From positions 1-11,663 of the forward strand of contig CALHPT010000166.1 of the NCBI GenBank assembly GCA_938036405.1: a DNA stretch of 11,663 nt, given 5' to 3'. The DNA comes from an uncultured Tannerella sp. Its GTDB lineage: Bacteria > Bacteroidota > Bacteroidia > Bacteroidales > Tannerellaceae. A program made the translations under genes and the position numbers. The notes beneath the pieces were generated by a model that worked only from the letters and a program-made list of their open reading frames with translations, searched no databases and was not told where the DNA came from. Shown here in pieces: positions 1 through 5,718 of this stretch; within the stretch, counting starts at the first letter, position 1, and each line of letters begins with the position of its first letter.

Positions 1-50
1 GGCGTCCGCAGACGCCCGCCCCTACACCGGTACGTGCATTCGCCCCGATG
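1..50. repeat. GC-rich inverted-repeat element downstream of the nucleoside hydrolase (cut by window edge)
   Basis: Positions 1-6 (ggcgtc) and 11-16 (gacgcc) form a perfect 6-bp stem around a 4-base loop. This runs into cgcccgcccc (13-22) and tacaccgg (23-30). The same two words, cgcccgcccc and tacaccgg, recur in the inverted repeat at 1270-1323. The element lies just past the stop codon of the minus-strand nucleoside hydrolase and may be a REP-like or transcript-end structure. No T-run for an intrinsic terminator is visible, and the left side lies outside the window. Confidence 0.4.
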
Positions 51-53
51 GAC

Positions 54-1139
54 TTAAAATTCGGAGCAGTATTTCTCGATCATTGACCAGAGGCGAGGCT
101 CATCGACGGTGAGGATGATGCGGGCCTGCTGGCTGCCGACGGGCTGGTTGGAGTCGAAGGCCAGGGCTTGACCGTAGGAGAAGCCGAACTGCGAGTTGAC
201 GTCGACGTAGCGCTTGACCTCTTCGCGGATCAGGGTGGGGTCGATGAGGATGGAGGCGGCGATGACGTCCCAGACGTAGTGCGTATAGGTAGGCTCCTCG
301 AGGAATTTTACGTTCAGGTAGTTGCGCTTCATCATGCCCTTGATGCCTTCGTTGCGGACGAGGTTCGTGATCCGCTCGTAGCGATCCTTGCGGAAGGCCA
401 TCTTCTCGCAGACGTCGAGCCCGACGATCACCTGCTCCTTGAAGGGCGTGCGGACGCAGATCTTGGCGGCCTCCGGGTCGAGCCACCAGTTGAACTCGGC
501 CGTGGGCGTGGTGTTACCCGGGCGGAAGAAGGATCCGCCCATGTAGATGACGCGCTTGATGAGGGGCACGATCTCGGGGGCGATGCGCACGGCGGTGGCC
601 AGGTTGACGCACGTGCCGATGGCCAGGATGGTCACCTCGCCGGGGTTGGCCTTGACGCGGTCGATGATGAAGTTGACGGCCTTCATGTCGAGCGGCTGTA
701 CGGACGGCTCGCGGCCGTACTTCTGGAGGTAGACGGCGCGCCAAGAGGCGGGCTCGGGGTATCCGGCTGCGCCCACGTAGGCGTCGCCGATGCCGAAGAG
801 GATGCGCTCGTTCTTGATCGTCTCGAAGCGGTTGGGATAGATCGGCTGGCGGATGCCGGGCACGATGGGGATGTCCGTCCGATTGACGCACTCCAGCTGG
901 CGGATGCCGTAGGCGGTGCCTTCGGGCACCCAGGTGTTGCCGATGACGATGGTGACGCCCAGGAGGTCGATGTTCGGCGCCTTGGCCAGCATCATCATGG
1001 CCACGCCGTCGTCAAAGACTTCGACCATGTCGGTGTCCAGGATCACCTTTTCTTTCTTCTGCGCCGCGGCGCGTTCGGTGGTCATGCCCATGAGGCCGAC
1101 GAGGGCCATGAGGCAGAGGATTCTTAATGTTGTTTTCAT
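54..1139 (-). CDS. Secreted nucleoside hydrolase (IUNH family)
   Basis: A 361-residue protein of the inosine-uridine nucleoside hydrolase family, which splits the N-glycosidic bond of nucleosides into base and ribose using a bound calcium ion. The signature aspartates are present as D35, D37, D43 and D44. Other family landmarks are G67-N68, the ILAIGTCVNLA segment (171-181), MGG (200-202), AEFN...DPEAA (214-225) and the late aspartate D291 in HYVWD. The gap between D37 and D43 is two residues longer than in the usual DxDPGxDD motif, and the usual T before N179 is V178. Residues 1-26 form a type I signal peptide ending AAA before Q27, so the enzyme should act in the periplasm or outside, scavenging nucleosides. 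It is the last minus-strand gene visible. The start is the only ATG preceding the signal peptide. Substrate preference cannot be read from the sequence. Confidence 0.9.
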   Translation of the reverse strand: MKTTLRILCLMALVGLMGMTTERAAAQKKEKVILDTDMVEVFDDGVAMMMLAKAPNIDLLGVTIVIGNTWVPEGTAYGIRQLECVNRTDIPIVPGIRQPIYPNRFETIKNERILFGIGDAYVGAAGYPEPASWRAVYLQKYGREPSVQPLDMKAVNFIIDRVKANPGEVTILAIGTCVNLATAVRIAPEIVPLIKRVIYMGGSFFRPGNTTPTAEFNWWLDPEAAKICVRTPFKEQVIVGLDVCEKMAFRKDRYERITNLVRNEGIKGMMKRNYLNVKFLEEPTYTHYVWDVIAASILIDPTLIREEVKRYVDVNSQFGFSYGQALAFDSNQPVGSQQARIILTVDEPRLWSMIEKYCSEF

Positions 1140-1173
1140 TGTTTGGGGTGTTTAGGTGTTTGGGGATTGGGGT

Positions 1174-1250
1174 GTTTATGCGTTTGGGCGTTTATCTGTT
1201 TATGCGTTTGGGTGCGGGGTTTTATCTGTTTATGCGTTTGGGTGCGGGTG
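1174..1250. repeat. 30-bp tandem repeat upstream of the nucleoside hydrolase
   Basis: Two head-to-tail 30-base units, 1191-1220 and 1221-1250, match at 28 of 30 positions and differ only in the last two bases. A partial copy (1174-1190, gtttatgcgtttgggcg) precedes them. On the minus strand, which is the transcribed sense here, the repeat is A/C-rich and lies 35-110 bases upstream of the nucleoside hydrolase ATG. It is therefore in the leader or promoter region. Copy number could vary by slippage. Confidence 0.85.
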
Positions 1251-1269
1251 ATTGTGTTGCGTGGAGATT

Positions 1270-1323
1270 GGGGCGGGCGTGTACACCGGACGGTTTCACG
1301 GGCGTCGGGTGGGCGCCCGCCCC
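1270..1323. repeat. GC-rich inverted repeat between two secreted-protein genes
   Basis: The arms 1270-1279 (ggggcgggcg) and 1314-1323 (cgcccgcccc) are a perfect 10-bp inverted repeat with a 34-base loop. The loop contains tacaccgg (1282-1289), also found in the element at the window start. It sits 29 bases past the stop of the 168-residue gene, in the minus-strand sense. It may be a REP-like or transcript-stabilising element. No T-run follows it on either strand, so I do not call it an intrinsic terminator. Confidence 0.55.
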
Positions 1324-1352
1324 GGGAGTTGAGTTGAGAGTGAGTCAAGATT

Positions 1353-1859
1353 TTAGTCAGCGAATTGTTTGAGGGAGGCCTTGAATTGGAGGTACTGCTT
1401 CTTGTACTTGTTGTACGCCTGCTGCGTGGTGTAGTGGATGCCGAGGACGTGCATCGTTTCGCCCTCGCGCACCTCCTGATAGCTGCGGGTGTAGCTGCCG
1501 TCCTTGGCGCCGATGGTCCAGTAGGTGACGGTCTGGCGCTTGCCGCGGGTCACTTTGCGCTGGCCTTCGCGTTCGTTCTCCGAAAGTTCGATGTCGGTCG
1601 GGTCGCCTGACCACTGGGGCGAGTAGACGTAGAAGGTGACGGAGCCGTCGGGCGAGGTGAAGGTGGCGCTGTCAAACAGATCGTCTTCGCCTGAGGTGCC
1701 CGCGGGCAGGGAGCCTTCGGCGGTAAAGTTCGCCGGGTATTCCACGGTGAACCATGCGCCGCGGAAGGTCTTGGTTTGGGCCGTCAGCGTCGTGGTGGCG
1801 GCCAGCGTCATCGCGCAGAGGGCGATGAGGATGAGGAGGGGAAATCGGGTTGCTTTCAT
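1353..1859 (-). CDS. Secreted protein of unknown function, possible PsbP/Mog1-like fold
   Basis: A 168-residue protein whose N-terminus (to about A27, LTA before Q28) is a type I signal peptide, so the mature protein of about 140 residues is periplasmic or secreted. I do not recognise a named family. The mature chain opens with an aromatic-rich strand (FRGAWFTVEYPANF), has a central SPDGSVTFYVYSPQW strand pair, and closes with an HYTTQQAYNKYKKQYLQFKASLKQF helix. That layout recalls small PsbP/Mog1/DUF1795-type domains, but this is a weak judgement from pattern alone. The upstream 177-residue lipoprotein, 24 bases away on the same strand, has a similar order of elements, and the two are probably co-transcribed. 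The ATG at 1859 directly precedes the signal peptide. Confidence 0.8.
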   Translation of the reverse strand: MKATRFPLLILIALCAMTLAATTTLTAQTKTFRGAWFTVEYPANFTAEGSLPAGTSGEDDLFDSATFTSPDGSVTFYVYSPQWSGDPTDIELSENEREGQRKVTRGKRQTVTYWTIGAKDGSYTRSYQEVREGETMHVLGIHYTTQQAYNKYKKQYLQFKASLKQFAD

Positions 1860-1883
1860 TTTGAATCATGTGTTAGGGGGGAG

Positions 1884-2417
1884 TTACTTGGGGGCTTGGA
1901 TGGAGTTGATGACCGGGTCGACATACTTGCTGAGGATAACCTTGTTGCTCTCAGTGTAGTTGAAGACCAGCGTGAAGAGCTTGTTTCCGCTGACCATGAG
2001 TCGCATGGTCATATAGATATTCTCTTTGCCGAGCTGGGGGTTGACGCCGGACTTACGCAGCAGGACGCCGTCCGGGTAGGCTTGGCCCGTGGCGTCTGGG
2101 AACTCTCTGAGGAGCTCCGCAAGGGCCTCTTTGGCGTCCTCGAGGGTGAAGTCGTCGTCGCCTTCCAACTCCTTCACGGAGCAGGCGATGGAGTTGGTGA
2201 CGTCGTCGCCGTAGAGCGTGAAGAGCTGAGCCTTCTGATCTCTGTCCGCGAGCTGGACGGGCTTGAGGATCGTGGGGCAGATGTAGGAGAAGCCCTTGAG
2301 GGTCACTTGGCGGAACGCGCCTTCCGGCTTCGGTTCCGGGGTGTCCTTCTTACAACCGGAGGCGGTGAGGGCTATAAGCAGTGCCACTAAGGTGGTCCAA
2401 ATCATATTCGTTCTCAT
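1884..2417 (-). CDS. Small lipoprotein of unknown function, possible paralogue of its downstream neighbour
   Basis: A 177-residue lipoprotein. The frame stays open upstream to 2774, but that extension is low-complexity, Arg/Ser-rich and lies over the neighbouring gene. I start at the ATG at 2417 because it directly precedes a lipoprotein signal peptide whose modified cysteine would be C22 (LTASGC), followed by KKD. The mature part begins with a short Pro/Glu/Lys linker, then a domain running from about FRQVTLKGFSYICP to VDPVINSIQAPK. No known family is recognised. It resembles the 168-residue protein downstream in beginning with an FR... aromatic strand and ending in an NYTESNKVILSKYVDPVINSI helix. 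The KKD residues after the cysteine do not settle whether it faces the periplasm or the surface. Confidence 0.8.
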   Translation of the reverse strand: MRTNMIWTTLVALLIALTASGCKKDTPEPKPEGAFRQVTLKGFSYICPTILKPVQLADRDQKAQLFTLYGDDVTNSIACSVKELEGDDDFTLEDAKEALAELLREFPDATGQAYPDGVLLRKSGVNPQLGKENIYMTMRLMVSGNKLFTLVFNYTESNKVILSKYVDPVINSIQAPK

Positions 2418-2457
2418 AATGGTTCGGTGTGTATAGGGTTTGTGGGGTTTAAGGGAA

Positions 2458-2512
2458 TCCCCCTCCCCATCTTTCACCCCGACAAAGGATCGGGAGGGGC
2501 GGGGGAGGGGGA
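2458..2512. repeat. Intergenic hairpin with a potential G-quadruplex
   Basis: The arms 2458-2468 (tccccctcccc) and 2502-2512 (ggggaggggga) are a perfect 11-bp inverted repeat. An inner 5-bp stem is formed by cccga (2478-2482) and tcggg (2490-2494). Positions 2492-2511 on the plus strand contain four G-runs of 3, 4, 5 and 5 separated by single bases, a strong quadruplex-type pattern on the template strand of the minus-strand genes. In the transcript it would be a long C:G hairpin between two lipoprotein genes. It could attenuate transcription or protect RNA ends. No U-tract follows, so it is not a classical terminator. Confidence 0.6.
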
Positions 2513-2556
2513 AGGATGATGAAGAAGAACTGTTGTCTCTCTCTCTGGGCGCAGAC

Positions 2557-3615
2557 TTAATCGAGACCCAAGAACTTATGCTCGTACGAGATCGGCGCCA
2601 CCTGCACGTACAGGCCCGGGCAGCTGTGTACAATGAAGTACGTGCCATCGCTCGGTTCGTCCGGCTTAAAGGTCTTGACCACGGAGATGATCTCGAAGCC
2701 CTGCGAGCGGCCTTGGGTCTTGATGCGCAAGTACACGATCGGGGCCTGGAACGTGTAGTCCTTCGTGCTGTCATACTTGTGCCCCGGGTCTGCCGTGATC
2801 TCTATCGTGTAAGGCTTCGTGGGATTGTAGCCGTTGTCGGGACGGGCACCCTTCAGGAAGGCCGCCATCAGGTACGGACGGCCGTAGGAGTCGCCGCCGC
2901 GGAAAAGCTCCTTGAGCTGAGTCATAGCTGCTCGGCCTTCCGTTCCGGTGCTGTTCAGCTCGATACACGCGCGGCCCATCTCCCGGTCGCGGCGGAACAT
3001 CTCATGGGCCATGACTTGCAGGGCGATGGCGCCTTGCGGTTCACGTCCGATCTGCTCACGCACCTGCTTGAACTCCTCGACCGAAGCGGGGAAGCGGTTG
3101 AAGGTGATCGTGGCCGACTGGCCAGCGGTGTACTGCGTGTGGTTGATCGCGCCGGTCATCTGCACCTGGATCGGTGCGAGCGCCTGCTGCTCATTCTTGA
3201 CCGTCACCTGACAGGTCGCTCTTGCACTGCCGCAGCTGGCCGTGAGCGTCGCTTTACCGGGGCCTTTGCCCAACACCTCGCCACCGTTTGTCACTGTGGC
3301 CACATTCTCATTGCTACTCTTCCAACTCACGAGCTTGACCGCAGCGTTGGACGGCTCTACTTCGGCCTTGATCACGGCCCGCTCGCCGACCTTGAGCGTA
3401 AGCTCCGTCCGGTCCAGCTTGATCGACTTCGCCTCGCCGCCCGGGTTGGGGTTCGGATTCGGGTTAGGGTTCGGCTGCGGTTGGGGCTGGGGTTGCGGCT
3501 GTGGCTGGGGTTGCGGAATGGGTTCCGGAACGGGATCGTCTTTGCAACTCGCGAGGCAGGTCACGCATGTGACGGCTACGATGGCCATCATCATCATTGA
3601 AATAAATCGTCTCAT
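2557..3615 (-). CDS. Lipoprotein with Pro-Gln/Pro-Asn spacer, Big2 domain and a conserved C-terminal domain of unknown function
   Basis: A 352-residue lipoprotein. I start at the ATG at 3615, not at the ATG further upstream at 3666, because MRRFISMMMM leads straight into a lipoprotein signal with LASC (modified cysteine C24). Residues 28-58 alternate proline with E, I, Q and then N, giving a stiff spacer. Residues 64-140 form a bacterial Ig-like Big2 domain (SIKLDRTELTLKVGE, WKSSNENVATVTNGGEV, GKATLTA). The remaining 210 residues form one conserved-looking domain with motifs PQGAIALQVMAHEMFRR, GRPYLMAAFLKGARPDNGYNP, KPYTIEI and SCPGLYVQV. From memory this matches a Bacteroidetes/Firmicutes domain of unknown function (I believe DUF6935). 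It is probably exposed at the outer membrane, the spacer and Ig fold presenting the C-terminal domain. No catalytic motif is apparent. Confidence 0.88.
   Translation of the reverse strand: MRRFISMMMMAIVAVTCVTCLASCKDDPVPEPIPQPQPQPQPQPQPQPNPNPNPNPNPGGEAKSIKLDRTELTLKVGERAVIKAEVEPSNAAVKLVSWKSSNENVATVTNGGEVLGKGPGKATLTASCGSARATCQVTVKNEQQALAPIQVQMTGAINHTQYTAGQSATITFNRFPASVEEFKQVREQIGREPQGAIALQVMAHEMFRRDREMGRACIELNSTGTEGRAAMTQLKELFRGGDSYGRPYLMAAFLKGARPDNGYNPTKPYTIEITADPGHKYDSTKDYTFQAPIVYLRIKTQGRSQGFEIISVVKTFKPDEPSDGTYFIVHSCPGLYVQVAPISYEHKFLGLD
3442..3534. repeat. Degenerate hexanucleotide repeat encoding the Pro-X spacer
   Basis: This tract inside the lipoprotein gene encodes residues 28-58. On the plus strand it is a run of ggnttn/ggnton-type hexamers rich in gggttg, gggttc, gggtta and ggctgg, each encoding two residues (Pro plus Gln or Asn). 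Because the unit is six bases, slippage would change spacer length without shifting the frame. Many G-runs lie on the template strand. Confidence 0.75.
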
Positions 3616-3657
3616 TTCTGTAGGGGTTTTTGTTGTGTGATACATGTTTGTTTGGGT

Positions 3658-3680
3658 GGGAAGCATTCCCTTGTTTTTTT
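3658..3680 (+). terminator. Terminator-like hairpin with T-run, plus strand, no gene upstream
   Basis: The stem gggaa/ttccc (3658-3662 and 3666-3670) with loop gca is followed by ttgttttttt (3671-3680). The geometry is that of a short intrinsic terminator for plus-strand transcription. No plus-strand gene precedes it; the gene on its left is read the other way. It might stop antisense transcripts or be a chance structure. Confidence 0.25.
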
Positions 3681-3768
3681 ACTGGGGGCCGGTCTGGCCT
3701 TGTTGTTCGCGTCAGCCTCTCTGCACGGATGGCAGGTGGGCGGGGGTACTTGTCGTGGCGACAGCGGG

Positions 3769-3948
3769 CTATCGTTCGCCGTTGCGCTTGTTCGGGGGCG
3801 TGTGACTGTTGGGGTTGTCGAGGGGGTGACAGGCATTCAGGTAATGCGCATACACGTCGATCAACCGCTTCAGTGAAGCCTTCGCTTGCTCCCGATTGTA
3901 GGGAGGTGGGGGTGGCTTGTTGCTGGTTCTGTGGCTGTCGTGGTTCAT
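3769..3948 (-). CDS. Probable small protein of 59 residues, unknown function
   Basis: A complete ORF of 59 codons (ATG at 3946-3948, TAG at 3769-3771). It begins MNHDSHRTSN, has a five-proline run at residues 12-16, and then a likely amphipathic helix (NREQAKASLKRLIDVYAHYLNA, about residues 18-39). It ends in a polar Pro/Asn/Arg-rich tail. There is no signal peptide or membrane segment, so it would be cytoplasmic. Support for its being real is that the codons look genuine: by my count 44 of 59 third positions are G or C, while the DNA just upstream (3961-4005) is clearly AT-rich. An in-frame TAA lies at 3967-3969, so the ATG is the natural start. It sits 84 bases downstream of the T9SS-type protein and on the same strand. 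I do not recognise the family. It could still be an open frame by chance. Confidence 0.45.
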   Translation of the reverse strand: MNHDSHRTSNKPPPPPYNREQAKASLKRLIDVYAHYLNACHPLDNPNSHTPPNKRNGER

Positions 3949-4032
3949 CGCTGTCTCAGAAACTGTTTAGAGAAGCTGTTTTGAATTTATTGGATGATTG
4001 TTCTGTGGAGCTGTCTCCGAAACAACAGCTGC

Positions 4033-5553
4033 TCAATTGATGCTGATCTTCTGTACGGATTCACCAGCGCGGACGATATAGAGTCCGGCGGGGAGCGTGA
4101 GGGAGGTCTCGCCGGCGGGAGCGGTGAAGCTGTGGAAGCATTTGCCGAGCAGGGTGTAGATCTCTACGCGGGAGGCTGTCGGAAGACTGATGCGGAGTGT
4201 GCCGTTAGCGGCGTAGATGCGTGCGGGGGTGGCTACGGTGGCGTTGCCGACGGTGGAGAGGACGTCCACCTCGCACGAGGCCGACTTGCCACTGCCGTCC
4301 ATGGCCTGGGCGGTGATCACGGCCTTACCTTTCTTATGGATGCGTACCTCTACGGCAGTTCCTATCGTGACGCCCGACTTGAGCCGTGAGGCGGAGGCTG
4401 AAGAGGCGTGTACTGTGGCTACGCTCTCGTCGCTGCTCGACCATTGCAGGCGCTTGTCGGTAGCGTCGGCGGGATAGACGGTGGCGTTGAGGTTGAAGCG
4501 GCTACGATCGCCGTTGACCGTTACGCGGGGCAGGTTCATCAGCAGCGAACTGACCATGACCTCGGTGGGCTTAGTGCCCTTCTGCGTGATGGTGAGTGTG
4601 GTGGTGATGGAGGGGTCTCTGGTGGACGATAAGGTGACGGTGAGCTTGCGATCGTCCGAGCTTATGTTCGGATCGACAGCGAAGGAGTAGTCATCATCCG
4701 ACGCTATGCCGTTGCCACCGATGGCTGACATGCCGGTATTGGTGAACCAGCCTCCGTTTCGTTTGAGCGCCCCGTTGGGGGAGACGTCGCTGTTCCAGCC
4801 GTAGTTGCTGGTCACGGTGAGCGTATGCTTGCCGCCGCCGGCGTCCATAACGATCTCCTGCTCGGAGAGCTTGACGAAGGGGGTGGCGGGGGTGGCGGTC
4901 TTCACCTGCCCCATGGTGTACTCGGTGACGTTCTCATCCTCGTCGTACACGGCCACGATGACGTAATACGTCGTGCCCGGTTCGAGTGTCTCGATGAGCT
5001 GCTGGCCGTCGGTGTACTTCTCTATGGTGGTTGTGAAAGTGCCCGCTTGGGAGGGATTCGACCCATTTTGGTCGTGCGCCGCGGGGAGATCGCTGTCAAA
5101 GGAAAGGTCGGTCAGCAGCGAGGGTTTGTCGGCCACGTAGACACGATACGTCAAGTCGTTTGCGTGGGTCTTGTTGTCCTTCGCGGCGTGCCAGGTGACG
5201 GTGATCGCGTCTTCGGTGGCCGAGAGGGTGAGTGCCTTGTTGGCCACGGTGGGTGCGATGAAATCCCCGGAGAGCTGCGTGATGACGTACTTGGAGGTGT
5301 CCACGTCGCCGGGGCCGCCGGCATACGCGTATTCGGAGTGGTTGAAGATGCTGGCTTTGCGTGCGGAGCCGGGGTTGGGTGCGACGACAACGGTCAGCTC
5401 GTACTCGTTTTGGGTGTCTGGAGCCGTATCGCCCTGCGGGCTTACATCCGTCACCCACTTGGGAACGTAACCAAACGCCCAAGTAGTGTTTACGCATCCC
5501 ATCAGCCCCAGAAGGGTGATGAGGAGGATTGAAATGTGGAGTTTTGTTTTCAT
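4033..5553 (-). CDS. Multidomain surface protein (BACON, FN3, Big2) with T9SS-type C-terminal sorting domain
   Basis: A 506-residue exported protein. The start at 5553 is preferred over an ATG 14 codons upstream because MKTKLHISILLITLLG is a clean signal sequence. Domains in order are: residues 30-97, a degenerate BACON-like segment (GSARKASIF ... YVITQLSG); 100-222, a fibronectin type III domain (ITVTWHAAKDN ... GTTYYVIVAVYDEDEN); 226-326, a BACON domain (VMDAGGGKHTLTVTSNYGW ... TLTITQKG); 331-431, a Big2 Ig-like domain (LQWSSSDESVATV ... GKAVITAQ); and 440-506, a C-terminal domain (NGTLRISLPTASRVEIYTLLGK ... LPAGLYIVRAGESVQKISIN) typical of T9SS cargo. BACON domains are thought to bind glycans or mucin, so an adhesin or glycan-binding role is plausible, but no enzyme domain is present. 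The signal is ambiguous: LMGC could be a lipobox (C20), or cleavage could follow TWA at residue 26. As the first minus-strand gene, it may head the transcript. Confidence 0.88.
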   Translation of the reverse strand: MKTKLHISILLITLLGLMGCVNTTWAFGYVPKWVTDVSPQGDTAPDTQNEYELTVVVAPNPGSARKASIFNHSEYAYAGGPGDVDTSKYVITQLSGDFIAPTVANKALTLSATEDAITVTWHAAKDNKTHANDLTYRVYVADKPSLLTDLSFDSDLPAAHDQNGSNPSQAGTFTTTIEKYTDGQQLIETLEPGTTYYVIVAVYDEDENVTEYTMGQVKTATPATPFVKLSEQEIVMDAGGGKHTLTVTSNYGWNSDVSPNGALKRNGGWFTNTGMSAIGGNGIASDDDYSFAVDPNISSDDRKLTVTLSSTRDPSITTTLTITQKGTKPTEVMVSSLLMNLPRVTVNGDRSRFNLNATVYPADATDKRLQWSSSDESVATVHASSASASRLKSGVTIGTAVEVRIHKKGKAVITAQAMDGSGKSASCEVDVLSTVGNATVATPARIYAANGTLRISLPTASRVEIYTLLGKCFHSFTAPAGETSLTLPAGLYIVRAGESVQKISIN

Positions 5554-5686
5554 ATTGTTTGGGGGATGTGTAGGAGGTGAGGAGGTTGTCCGCACCGCTT
5601 ACGGGTTGATAAATGGAAATTTCTGATCTACCGTGTACTTATTCATCTTGTTTATCTGCGATCGAAATCTTGTCCGATTGCGAGTG

Positions 5687-5718
5687 CAAAGTTCCGGCGG
5701 TAAACAAGGCGTGTCAAT
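5687..5718 (-). promoter_or_regulatory. Candidate Bacteroidetes-type promoter for the surface-protein block
   Basis: Read on the minus strand, GAACTTTG (5694 to 5687) matches the Bacteroidetes -7 box TAnnTTTG except at the first base. ATTG (5718 to 5715) lies 20 bases upstream as the -33 element. Transcription would begin near 5680 and give a leader of roughly 125 bases before the ATG at 5553. No comparable box is apparent in the downstream gaps. Confidence 0.4.

Larger units (their letters stand above)
3616..4032. other. Intergenic stretch between the lipoprotein and the T9SS-type protein
   Basis: Apart from the 59-codon ORF (3769-3948) and the plus-strand hairpin with T-run (3658-3680), I see no convincing gene. 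The part nearest the T9SS-type gene (3949-4032) contains two near-direct repeats of the word gctgtctc(a/c)gaaac, at 3950-3962 and 4010-4022. It also has a weak inverted repeat, agctgt ... acagct. No TAnnTTTG-like box appears on the minus strand here. Confidence 0.5.

Noticed and set aside
168..1127. 319-codon open frame on the plus strand opposite the nucleoside hydrolase
   Set aside because: Asp/Val/Gly/His-rich shadow of the GC-rich antisense gene, with no domain; the minus-strand frame is a clear enzyme.
1174..1250. CRISPR or plasmid iteron array
   Set aside because: The units are directly adjacent with no spacers, only two full copies exist, and no replication or Cas gene is near.
1136..1348. 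70-codon minus-strand frame with THKQ repeats
   Set aside because: The product merely reads through the 30-base tandem repeat and the inverted repeat; there is no coding evidence apart from the repeat unit being a multiple of three.
2440..3600. 386-codon plus-strand frame opposite the lipoprotein gene
   Set aside because: Low-complexity Arg/Leu-rich product mirroring the Pro-X repeat on the other strand; the minus-strand frame has a lipobox and a Big2 domain.
3637..3876. 79-codon plus-strand frame with a hydrophobic start
   Set aside because: It overlaps the better-supported 59-codon frame on the other strand and begins in the leader of the lipoprotein gene; it has Val/Gly-rich composition and no recognisable domain.
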